Part shown: in pieces, positions 23,229 through 33,904 of the stretch
Position numbering within the stretch: position 1 is the stretch's first letter
Layout of the letters: each line of letters begins with the position of its first letter
Assembly: GCA_037127255.1 (NCBI GenBank)
Contig: JBANSL010000002.1
Coordinates: 9,716,001-9,780,000 of the forward strand
From: Persicaria tinctoria
Taxonomy: Eukaryota > Streptophyta > Magnoliopsida > Caryophyllales > Polygonaceae
Length of the DNA: 64,000 nucleotides
Direction: 5' to 3'
Translations under genes and position numbers: made by a program
Notes under the pieces: generated by a model
What the model saw: only the letters and a program-made list of their open reading frames with translations
Database searches by the model: none
Told to the model about the DNA's origin: nothing

Positions 23229-26200
23229 ATGGAGGGCGAAGCTTCCCTGTAAGTAACCCTTTTTCTCTTCCACCCACTCACCCTCTCCCTCCACTCACAA
23301 TCCCCTTATTTGTTCCCAAAATTCAAACACACACTCGAGCTCTTTTAAAGACTCGATCTTTTTGTTCAATCCCTAGATAAAATGGATCCAATTTCACCGA
23401 ATTCACGCCAATTGACCAATTTCAGCTGCTTAAACGCTGCAGGTTTGAAGCAAGCGAAACCATGGCGAGTTTCCTGGGGTCAACCCCCCTTCTTACAGAG
23501 TCCTGGACCCTCTGCAGCGCGGCCAACGCCGCCTTAGCCCCGCCAGCTGGGCCGGGTTTCTTGCTGGACCAGATCGGCTCAATTGGGTATGTGGCCTTTT
23601 CAGGTATCGTCACCGTTTCCGGATCCGATCTGTACTTGGAGGAGCCGGTGCCGCTCGCCGGAGTCGGCGTTGGCCTTTTCTCGGAGCTCGATTGCGGCGG
23701 CGCGGGCGACGGCGACGACGACGAAGACGAGGAACCAGTGATGGTGCATAAAGGGCTCCTCCATCTTTTCTTGAATCTCTATTCAAGTTCAGAATTTCAA
23801 AACCAGGTTAACTTCTTCAGTCCCACAAATCCAAAAACATTGTTTCATTATTTTGATAAGTTAGTTTTTATTTTCTTAATGGAAATTAGTTGAGCGATTA
23901 CAATAGAGGACGAGATTCAAACCCGAGATCTATTGGTCATCATATGTATGCGTTGAAAGCTAATATGCATTAATTTACATAACAGTATGAATGTATGACA
24001 GATCCTTCCTAACTTAAAGTCATAACCTATCCTATATTTAGTATATTTTTTATAGTGATAAACTTGTTCATGCCAATGTGTACACGAATCAATCATCTGT
24101 CTCAAATGTCGTCTTATCGGACCACATGAAAAAAGTTGTGTACTTTGTGACAGTGCACATTATTGAGCTGCATATATGGTATATAGTGTGTACATTATTG
24201 AGCTGCAATATTGCATATATGCCTAACTTTTGGTAGCCATCAAAGCTAAAGTGTTTGTTGAGTGTATATCTAAAGATCAAAGATTCTATTTCACTCTATA
24301 TAAAAGGGAATTTTGTGTGTGATGTAACAATTTGCAAGTTTTATGCTCCAAGGATTGATCTTGAGGCGTTGATGTACTATCCTTTTGGTATACGAAGATG
24401 TGCCTTTTACTGATATATTTTGCGTGCACGTAACGGATTCTAGTAAGCCTATCTGCTATAGGTGCCTACTCATAAGTTCCAAATGAAAAATCATATAGTA
24501 TGAACCTAGGTTGTCTGATAGAGGGTGTTCTTAGGAGGATTTGAATGTCGGTATTCTGATGTCATTTCAGCTTCTTTGTCCATTTGTTCATCTGTAGTTT
24601 GGAGCTTTTTGAAGGTTAAGATGAATCATCTTCAATTGCTTGTTTTAAAACCCTTGATTTTCTCATGCCTACATCTTATCCTTTTAGGACCTACCAAGAT
24701 TAAAAAGTAGATCTGTGTTAATAACTTAATATAATCCTTGTATGTATATATGTTTGCTTTCAAAGTGCAACACGCAGCACAATAGATAATATTTTCTAAG
24801 GATTAACTATTTCTTTGGGGGTCAACAATTATTCATATAATTGACAAAAGTTAAGTGTTCATCATAATCATTCAATTGAAATTCACTGATTCAAACTTAG
24901 ATGCTTTTATTCTTGCTTTTTTTTTGTTTTTTCATGATTTTGCTGTGAAAATTTGACTTTTTAAATTCACTATTCCTAGCTAAAAAGTTGATCAAACTGC
25001 AGGTTAAGGCAATAACAGAGAAGAGCAAGTTGATTGTACTCACAGGTCACTCCATTGGCGGAGCGATTGCTTCTTTGATGGCGATGTCAATGCTTTGTTG
25101 TCTTGAGGCTTCCCCATGTCCACCTGCGACACAGATCCTTTGTATCACATTTGGGTCGCCACTTCTCGGAAACAAATCCCTCTCGAGAGCTCTTCTTCGA
25201 CAGAGATGGGCTGGTAACTTCTGTCATGTGGTTTCAAAGCATGATATCGTCCCAAGGCTGCTCTTCGCTCCTCTGGCTACCTTCAACACCCAGCTGCACT
25301 GCTTGCTCCAGTACTGGCAAGTGTCTATGGCATCTCCACATTTCGGACGGCTTGCTGTGCAGATACATGATGAGGATAAAGCTCGGCTTTTGCAGATTGT
25401 GTTGGCTTATACTGAAAGCCAAGCAAACGCATCGGAGAGGCCTGAGGAGCCTGCATTTTGGCCTTATGGGAGCTACTTGTTTTGCTCGGAATATGGGGCT
25501 GTATGTGTCGATAATGCAGTTGCGGTAGTGAGGTTGCTGCATCTCATGATGGCTACAGCTACTCCAAATTCGTGCGTCGAGGATCATCTCTTATACGGAG
25601 AATATACGGAAAGAGTCTCATGGCAGGCGCTGCAGAAAAAGAGCACCGTGCAGGATGGCCTACCGGCATCAAGCTATGAAGCAGGGATAGCAATGGCCCT
25701 ACAGTCAATGGGATTAGACAGTCAGGTATAGTTTCCGACACTTCTAAACAGCAAGAAACCGAAATCAAGATTATCATTTCAAAAAAGGGGCAATGTGAAA
25801 TTAAAATCATGATCTTCATGGCATGAGTTTTTCAGATATATTTTGTTCTTGCTAACTAAACTGTTCCTGAAGGGATCAATCTCGGGGTCTGCAATGGCGT
25901 GTCTGAAAATGGCGAAGCAGATGGGGCTGACTCCTAATCTGAACAGCGATAAGCTTGCAATCTGTCTGTCCAAGATAACGCCTTGTAGAGCACAGATAGA
26001 GTGGTACAAGGCATCATGTGACGAGTCAGATGATCAAATGGGATACTACGATTCCTTCAAACGAAGGCAGGCCTCAAAGAAAGATGCCCAAGTGAACATG
26101 TTCAGATTGAAGCTCGCCCAGTTCTGGGACGACGTGATTGCTATGATCGATAACAACAAGCTTCCGCATGATTTCCATAAGCGACCAAAGTGGGTTAATG

Positions 26201-26667
26201 CTTCGCACTTTTATCAGCTTCTCGTGGAGCCACTGGACATTGCAGATTACTATAGAAGCAGCTTGCACCTAAGCAAGGGCCATTATATGAAGCACGGAAG
26301 GGAAAGGCGTCATCAGATAATCGACAAGTGGTGGAGGGGAAGGAAGGTCAGTGCAGAACAAAACCGAGAAAGGAGCAAGTTTGCAGGACTAACGCAAGAC
26401 GCGTGCTTTTGGGCGAAATTGGAGGAAGCTAGGGAGTTGCTTGAGAAATTCCGAAGGGAGAGAAGCTCAGCTGAGCTATGGAAGGCGATTGAAGCATTCG
26501 AAAGGTACTCAAGGGAGCTCATTGAGAGCAAGGAAGTTTCGAAGGATGTTCTTGCAAGGAATTCGAGCTACAGCTTATGGGTTGAAGAATTAGGAGAGGT
26601 GAGATCACAACTTCTGCAATTCACTCCACAGGTAGCCGGATTTCTCGACGGGAATGTTGTTCCCTGA
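23229..26667 (+). CDS. PAD4: Lipase-like immune regulator PAD4, complete, 4 exons, 633 aa
   Basis: PAD4 pairs with EDS1; the dimer senses TIR-generated nucleotides and activates ADR1-type helper NLRs in basal and TNL immunity. Exons: 23229-23248, 23443-23806, 25003-25725 and 25873-26667, with GT-AG junctions in frame (1902 nt). The N-terminal alpha/beta-hydrolase domain has the nucleophile elbow GHSIGG with Ser145 and the acid Asp209 in SKHDIVPR. The C-terminal EP helical domain occupies exon 4 (about the last 264 residues, starting GSISGSAMACLKMAKQ). An acidic insert, Gly/Asp/Glu-rich, lies near residues 80-100. At 633 aa it is longer than Arabidopsis PAD4. SAG101 and EDS1 are the alternatives, but MASFLxSTPLLxESW and the exon layout fit PAD4. 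Confidence 0.93.
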
Positions 26668-27307
26668 TTATGTAACTACTGTACTGGACAATGGCTGTTT
26701 GAACTTAGAAATTGGCTATTGCAATCATATGGAATGAAATTTATTAAAAAAATGGCATTGAAAGTATACAACAAGAACAAAACTGCTAACAGCACAAAAC
26801 CGAGCTATAAAACCATTATGTAATTTTAAAACATGAGTTTTTATTACGATTTTTATGCTTGATCGAATTATAAAGTCATGTGTTATTTTAAAACTAGAGT
26901 TTTTAGCACGATTTTTAGGTTGAATCGAGTTGTAAAGTCACCGTGTGATTGAGGTTTTTAGGGCAGATTTCAAATAAAACAAGCTATAAAGTAATCCTCA
27001 CAGTTTTTACCACAATTTGAGGTTTTTGATCACCGGAATCAAATCCTTTAAATTACAAATTAAAATTTCTTTCCAATATATTTAGACAAAAACATTTTTT
27101 TCTACATATACATATACAAAAATTTCTCATTTTTTTTAATAATTTTTATTTTTTCTATTAAAAATGACTATTTAAATAACAAACTTAATGATTTTTTTAA
27201 TATATATATATTTTTAAAGATTCCTATGTTTTTCATTTATACCAGTAAAAGGAATTCTCAAAAATTTATTCAACCACTCTAGGAAATTCAAATTCCTGAG
27301 TCCGCCA
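26668..27307. other. PAD4 3' region and a dispersed-repeat end
   Basis: Holds the PAD4 3' UTR, the tandem repeat at 26799-27030 and, at about 27240-27307, the inverse of a repeat end reading TGGCGGACTCAGGAATTTG. That end resembles the TGACGGAGCC element inside 11226-11685. No gene is seen. Confidence 0.4.
26799..27030. repeat. About four degenerate tandem copies of a ~60 bp unit downstream of PAD4
   Basis: Each unit has GAGnTnTAAAnn.. followed by GTnATTTTAAAAC and GAGTTTTTAnnACGATTTTT. Copies start near 26799, 26865, 26928 and 26981 and become shorter and more diverged to the right. Confidence 0.6.
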
Positions 27308-28070
27308 CTGACTGAACACAATTACACACACTTGCATTGCATGGAATTTGATTTGATCACCTGAATGCTGAAAGGCGGATTGCCTCGTTGGAGCTACTAG
27401 AGGAAGCAATACAACTATGACTGCTCCACCAATTACCTAAAACATATACAATCACAAATTGACTAGTTATTTTAAGTCATGTTCCGGGCACATGAATATA
27501 TGTTAACGTAATGTACTCCGTATCAATTATCCATAAGATTTAATAAAAATATGAAAATGTATGGAATAAAACTAAATGACAATACAAGAATTAGACTAAT
27601 GATGATCATTAGATCTATTCAATTATATAAAATTATGGATCAAGCATTTACTGTTTAGATTAAAACTTTATTTATCATAGGGTTAATAAGTCCAAATTAT
27701 TTTTGCTATAGATAAAGTCCAAATTATTTTTGTACTAATTGGTTTAAAAAAAACTTTTTTTGAAATCTTTTAGTTTTTTTTAACAAATTGAATATTAACT
27801 TTTGTTACATTTTTTCTTCATTGCTTTAAAAAGATCCAATTTTTAAGAAATTAAACTATCACTTTTTTTTGTTAATGTGAATACCTTTCATTTTTTAAAG
27901 TTTATTTTTTATTTTTTTTTGTTATACAATTAATTAATTTATTTGAATATACAAGAAAGTAGTTACGAAAATTATTCGAATGAATTGTAAGTAAAAATTT
28001 ACAAGCAACAAATCTAATTCTATCTCAATTAAGAAATCTATTTTAGTTGTATCTATATATAGATATATCT
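27308..28070 (-). pseudogene. Duplicated permease pseudogene, 3' part: intron 4, deleted exon 4, start of intron 3
   Basis: Positions 27308-27360 match intron 4 of the intact permease gene (51869-51920). 27361-27436 match the two ends of exon 4 fused together, with about 230 bp of that exon missing. From 27437 on the sequence follows intron 3 (from 52227). Exon 5 is absent. LINE A then interrupts the homology at 28070. Together with pieces at 33943, 40254 and 48655 this is one broken copy of the gene at 51130-54663. Confidence 0.85.
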
Positions 28071-28129
28071 GAGGTTAACCAGATAGCCATAGACACATCC
28101 GCTCTCTTTTCTGAGTTCTCCTTTCGGGC

Positions 28130-29750
28130 ATGGCTAGTTGCTCCCGGCCGTCGGGACCCCCTGGGGACCCGCCGGAGAAGTCGAATTCATGGAAGGATAA
28201 GTTGATGGGCAATGCGAGTTTTGGGGGAGGAATGACAGATGTGTGCTACGAGAAGGATAAGGTCACTGTTTCTTTTCCGGGTGGTGTTGATGGTGACCCA
28301 GTCGTCGATATACCACAGGAGGTCATGTCCGTCCTGGAGTCTGTTTGGCAATCCTCCCTGATCATCAAAGTGCTTGGGGGATTCATCCCGTACGCAACCA
28401 TGGACAAGAAATTGCGTGAAATCTGGAGACCTGTTGGGAAACTCTTTTTGGCGGATTTGCCGAAAGGATACTACATGGCTAGATTCGACAATGAGCACGA
28501 CTATCTCAAGGCTTACGGGTGGTCTGTGGTCTCTGTTTGGGCACTACCCGATCATCAAGGCTTGAACCTCATGTTTTGATCCGCTTACAGATACTATAGA
28601 GACATCTCCAGCGTGGGTTAGAATCACCAACCTACCTAATGAAGATTGCCTCAGGGATCGGACGACCACTCAAGGTGGATATGCGAACTCTCGGCACCAA
28701 CCGTGGCTGATACGCTCGTGTCTGTGTCGAAGTTGATCTGTCCAAACCCCTTAAAGGTACAATTACAATCAATGGTAATGTGTTCTTCCTGGAGTATGAA
28801 GGCCTGCACATGATCTGCTTTAAGTGTGGGAGATTCGGACACTTGGCTATGCAGTGCTCTGTGGGGGGGGGGGGGGGGGGGGGGGAATAGCTACGAAGGA
28901 GCAGATCAGGAATCATGAGAGATCTGCTCAGGGGACGGGTACAGGGGATCAGGAACCGGGAAAAAGCGGGACTGCTAATTCGGAGGATAGGATGCAAGCT
29001 GACGATCAGGTGGAACCTTCGGGTGGTCGATACGGACCTTGGATGGAAGTTTCTCGCCGCCGACGGAATCAGAAGAAAGTGGGAGACAAATCCGCCATGG
29101 CTAAAGCCAACGGTCAAGTTGTTCTCTCGGGATCGGTGACTGAAACCGCTAGTAATGAGGAGAGAAGAAAGGAAGGAATTAATGAAGGGTCTACTAATGG
29201 TAAGGAGGCGCACGAGGTTGCGTCTGGTGGAATTCCCGAGGGAAAGAAGAATAACGGCACAAGCGTGGTGAAGGAAGTTAGTAGGGAAGAGGGTAGGGTT
29301 GAGAACGTTCAGCCTTCCGTCGGTGGAGGGAGGAACTTTGAGATTGGGCCTGGCTTGAAGAATGGGCTGAACAAGATAAAGGTAAATATTAACAAAAGCA
29401 GGGGGGCCACCTCTACTAATCCGGTTATCCAGAGACAGAATGGGCCTTTCAAGAGGCTCAGGTCTGAAGACTTCCCGATTTATGGAAATCAGAAAAATGG
29501 TATCTTCAACCCTGCTAGGGAGGATGGCAATCCGTTCGATGGTTTGTTGAACATACCAGAATCCAAAAAACAGGATGAGTTATTGGGGGGCGCCGGGAAG
29601 GGATTGGCCAATGGAGCCGGAGGTAGCACTAAAGAGAATGATAAGGGCGAGATGGCGATTGACAGAGTCGCTTGCAATGGTTCGGTTGCTAAGGGAACCA
29701 AGGAGGATGTCATGGACACAGATTGTGCCCGGAAGGAGGGTCGAAATTGA
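28130..29750 (+). pseudogene. LINE A ORF1: gag-like protein with zinc knuckle, frame-broken
   Basis: Starts MASCSRPSGPPGDPPEKSNS. An N-terminal domain like plant LINE DUF4283 follows (KVLGGFIPYATMDKKLREIW, FDNEHDYLKAYG). The frame then shifts near 28515, with the next part (GGPWSLFGHYPIIKAW) in another frame. A TGA replaces the expected codon in GTNRG-stop-YARV near 28710. The CCHC zinc knuckle CFKCGRFGHLAMQC lies at about 28818-28859, followed at once by a 23-G run. A long polar Gly/Lys/Glu-rich tail is open to the TGA at 29748. The TGA fits decay of a CGA codon. Confidence 0.85.
28863..28885 (+). repeat. Homopolymer of 23 G directly after the ORF1 zinc knuckle
   Basis: The run reads as poly-Gly in the frame that joins the zinc knuckle to the C-terminal tail. 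Its length is likely unstable and is also a known sequencing or assembly risk. Confidence 0.95.
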
Positions 29751-29786
29751 CGTCTCGTGTGGTCTCCTTCTTTACTTTTGTTTATG

Positions 29787-32700
29787 ATGAATTGTCTCAT
29801 GTGGAATTGCTGCGGCGCCGGTAGAGACGGGTTCCGTAGATCTATTAGGTACTTGCTCAAGCAGTACAGAGTTAATATTCTGGCTATTTTCGAACCGAAA
29901 ATCTCCGGGGAGAAAGCGTGTGATCGTATGGATTTTACAGACAGATACATCATGGAAGCTAATGGCTTTAGAGGGGGTGTGTGGCTCTTGTGGAATAATG
30001 AGGATGTCAATGTTGTGATTGTTAGTTCGAATGAGAGATTCATCTTGGCTAAGGTGACTTGCGATGCTAGAAGTTTCACTTGTTGGTTGTCTATGCACAC
30101 CCTTGTGTTCAGGATCGTCGGAGTTTCTGGAGAGACTTATCTGATACGACGAGTGGCGTGACGGGACCGCTTTTTGTTAGGGTAGACTTTAATTGTATTA
30201 TTAACGATTGGGAGCAGCAGGATGTGGCGGGAGAGCTGTCTGCGGACGCGGACAGTTTTAGAGACTGGATTGATGGTGCTAATATGGTGGATCTTGGGTT
30301 CGTTGGTCCTACTTTCACCTGGTCTAGAGGTAATTCAGTTGATACTTATAAAGCCAGGAGGTTGGATATAGTTCTTGGTAATACGGAGGCCCGTCTATGT
30401 TGGCTTGAAGCTCTCGTTAGACATCTTGCGGACTTCGACTCGGATCATCTCCCATTGCTCCTTTCAACAGTGGCGGCGGTGAAGGTCAACAAGAGTCGCA
30501 GGCCTTTCAGATTCATGGCTGCTTGGTTCTCGCACCCGGAGTTTGGAGATTTGATCAAGAATTCTTGGCGTAGGGATTCTGATGCTCCGTCGGCTCTTGA
30601 TTCTCTAAAGGAGTGTCTCCTCAAGTGGAATCGTAAAACGTTTGGGAACATTTTTGAAAGAAAGACCAAGCTTATGGGTGATCTTGCTAAAGCGCAGTCT
30701 GCTCTTGGGCTTAATCCTTCCGAGAGTCGGTTGGGGGAGGTTAGAAGAATCCAAAGATGCCTTGATCTTACGCTTGAGCAGGAAGAGATGTTATGGTTCC
30801 AAAAATCGCGGGAGAATTGGTTGAGGGCGGGCGATCGTAACACTTCGTGCTTCCACTTGTCGACTGTGATTCGTCGCAAGAGAAACAGAATCCAAGTGCT
30901 CAGAGAGGAGGACGACACTGAGATTGTGGACATTAAAATCATCGAAGAAAGAGTGGTGCAATTCTTTAAAAATCTGTATACCCTTCCGAAAGAGGAATGT
31001 TCACCCTTTGCTTGGGAGGGTGGATCGTTCCCACGGCTACCTGATGGCACTTGGGAGCGGCTTCAGAGACCATTTACAGAGGGTGAGATTCTCAACGCCA
31101 TAAAAGAGATGGGTGCCTTGAAGGCACCGGGGATTGATGGTTTCCAGACGACCTTTTTTTCAGAATTGTTGGGATACAGTTGGAAGAACTGTGGTCGACT
31201 TCATCAGAGAGTTCTTTCTCACGGCTAAGATGCATGGGTCGGCGAATGAGACCTTAATTGTGTTGTTGGCTAAGGTTTCTAGACCCGAGAAGGTTTCCGA
31301 GTTTAGACCGATTAGTCTTTGCAATGTGATTTACAAAACTATTACCAAGGTTCTGGCTAATCGGATTCGACCTATTCTTTGTGAGCTCATCGGGCCGATG
31401 CAGGGGAGTTTTGTGCCGGGAAGACAGATCACGGATAACATTGTGGTGATGCAGGAATTGGTTCACTCTATGAGAAGGAAAAGAGGCAAGATGGGATGGA
31501 TGATTCTCAAGATCGATCTTGAGAAAGCGTATGACAGATTACGTTGGGATTTCATTTGCGATACCCTTGTGGACGCTGGGTTCCCGAACAGATGGGTCGA
31601 CTGGCTGAATGAGTGCATCAGTACGATTAACACCCGTGTGCTGGTTAATGGCGAGATTACGCAAAATTTTGAACCCATGCGAGGGATTAGACAAGGGGAT
31701 CCGATCTCTCCGTATGTGTTCGTTTTGTGCATGGAGAGACTGAGTCACTTGGTGGAAAGAGCTGTGGAGAATGGAGAGTGGAAGCCGGCCAAGCTTACTA
31801 GGAGGGGGCCTTCAATCTCCCATGTGATGTTTGCCGACGACATCGTGTTGGTTGCCGAGGCTTCGGTGCAACAATTGCGGGTGATTAATGGTATCTTGGA
31901 TGTGTTTTGTAAAGCTTTCGGACAGCGGGTTAATTGTAGTAAGTTCAAGCTGTTTGTTTCCCCTAATGTGGCTAGCGGGTTGATTGAGGAACTTAAGCAA
32001 GAATGTGGGTTTGAGGTCACTGATAATCTGGGTAGCTATCTCGGGATGCATGTCCTTCACACTCGGATTGGTAGCGAGACCTTTGCGCCAGTTATTGACA
32101 AAATCAACAACCGTTTGGCGGGGTGGAGGAAGAACAAATTAAGCCTTGCAGGGCGGGTGACGTTAACTAAGGTTGTGCTGAGTTCGATTCCGGTTTATTC
32201 TATGGCAACCGTGGCCTTACCGAAAGTTACTTGCGATCTGATTGACAAGAAATGCAGGAGCTTCATTTGGGGAGAAGGGGACAATGAACGTAAAATTCAT
32301 CTTGTGGCTTGGAAGGAGATTTGTAAACCCAAAAGCAAAGGAGGGTTGGGCATCAGATCTATGAACGAGCTCAACGTCGCCATCATTGGAAAGCTTGTTT
32401 GGAGATTTTTAAATAATAATGATTCTGATATTTGGTGTAAAATTTTGCAGGCCAAGTATGTTAGGGACTCGGAGACCTGTGTGCTCGGGACATCGGCGAT
32501 ATGGACTGGGATGAGGAAAAGCTTAAAGATGGTGGTCAACGAAGGCACTAGATGGCTGATTGGGAATGGCGAAACGGTGAACTTTTGGAAGGATAAGTGG
32601 CTGTCGGAGGAAGCGATGCAGCTGCTCGCCACTGGTGTGGTGCCTGAAGAGGATTTAGCAAGGCCGGTGAGCTCGTATTGGACCGAAGAGGAGGGCTGGA

Positions 32701-33891
32701 ATTGGAGTGAACTGTCGGATCTGATGCCGTCGGGGACACTCTTGAAACTGGTGGCAACATCGATCATGAAAAATGGCATTGAACATGATAGAGTATTTTG
32801 GAATGATACTCCTGATGGCAATTATTCGATTAAATCTGCCTATAACCGGTTGACCTTGGCTGATTCTTTTGTTTGTGTAGACAACGTGATATACAATGAG
32901 GTGTGGAAGCTGCAGGTTACCGAGAGGGTTCGGACCTTCATGTGGCTGGTCACTTGGGGAGTGATCTTGACCAACGAAGAGCGCTGCAGGAGGCATCTCG
33001 CTAGCGACCCTTCATGCTCGGCGTGTGTGGCAATACCCGAAACCATGCTTCACATTTTCAGGGACTGCTCTCTTATTTCAGACATCTGGAAATACTGGTG
33101 TGAGCCTAGAAAAGATTCTGATTTTTATAAAATGGATTTTGCAGGTTGGTGGAGGACCAATATTATGTCCCAGAGGACTACGGTTGATGGTTTGAGCTGG
33201 GCGTGTGTGTTCGCGAATGCAATTTGGTGGGCATGGCGATGGAGAAACGATAGAGTATTCAGTGGCCTTAGCAGCAGGCCGGAGAAGGCTAAGTTTGTGG
33301 AGGATTACACTCGGCAATACTGCAATGCCTGGAACAATCGCGAAGGCCTGAGGAAGACCAAGGAGAGGGTGATCAAGGAGATTAGCTGGGAAAAGCCGGA
33401 CGATGGCTGGTGGAAGGTTAATGTCGATGGGTCGGTCGACATCAATGGGGAAGGTGTTGCTGCAGGACCTGCTAGGGACGCCAATGGTGTTTGGATGGGT
33501 GGCTTCGTGCAAAAGGTCGGAGTTTGCCCAGTGATCATTGCTGAACTCTGGGGTATTATCTACGGACTCAAGTTGGCTTGGGAGTTGGGTCTCCGCCAAG
33601 TCATTATCGAGACTGATTCCTTGACGGCCCATAGCTTGATCCGGAATGGGGTTAAGGAGAACCACCCGCTATCGAGCCTGGTAGCTCATTGCCAAGGCTA
33701 TCTTAAGAAGAGTTGGGACATCCGACTTGACATGTCTTTAGGGAAGCGAATAACATCGCCGACTCTCTCGCTAGGTTAGCCCAAGCGGCACCATTGGGTT
33801 ACCATAGGCTCGAGGAGCCGCCAGACAGTATTTTAAGCATTCTTGGTGATGATTGTAGAGGGAGGACTACCCCTCGACTTGTGGCTGTTTA
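29787..33891 (+). pseudogene. LINE A ORF2: endonuclease, reverse transcriptase, RNase H; three frame breaks
   Basis: The endonuclease starts MMNCLMWNCCGAGRDGF, then IFEPKISG. The frame changes near 30095 (VVYAHPC...), where the expected GDFN reads VDFN, and SDHLPL follows. A second shift lies near 31160. The reverse transcriptase then has FRPISLCNVIYK, LKIDLEKAYDRL, GIRQGDPISPYVF and the catalytic FADD (about 31838). It is followed by the zinc-finger-like C..C..H..C segment (CSACVAIPETMLHIFRDC). RNase H carries NVDGS and ETDS. A third shift near 33733 puts the last block, REANNIADSLARLAQ, in another frame, with a stop near 33891. Confidence 0.9.
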
Positions 33892-33904
33892 GTCTACTTG
33901 ATCT

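Noticed and set aside
28632..29213. Minus-strand open frame of 193 codons inside LINE A ORF1
   Set aside because: It is antisense to the gag-like frame with its recognisable zinc knuckle, and has no motif of its own.
32297..33665. Several minus-strand open frames of 110-195 codons
   Set aside because: They lie antisense to the reverse transcriptase/RNase H frame of LINE A and are shadows of it.
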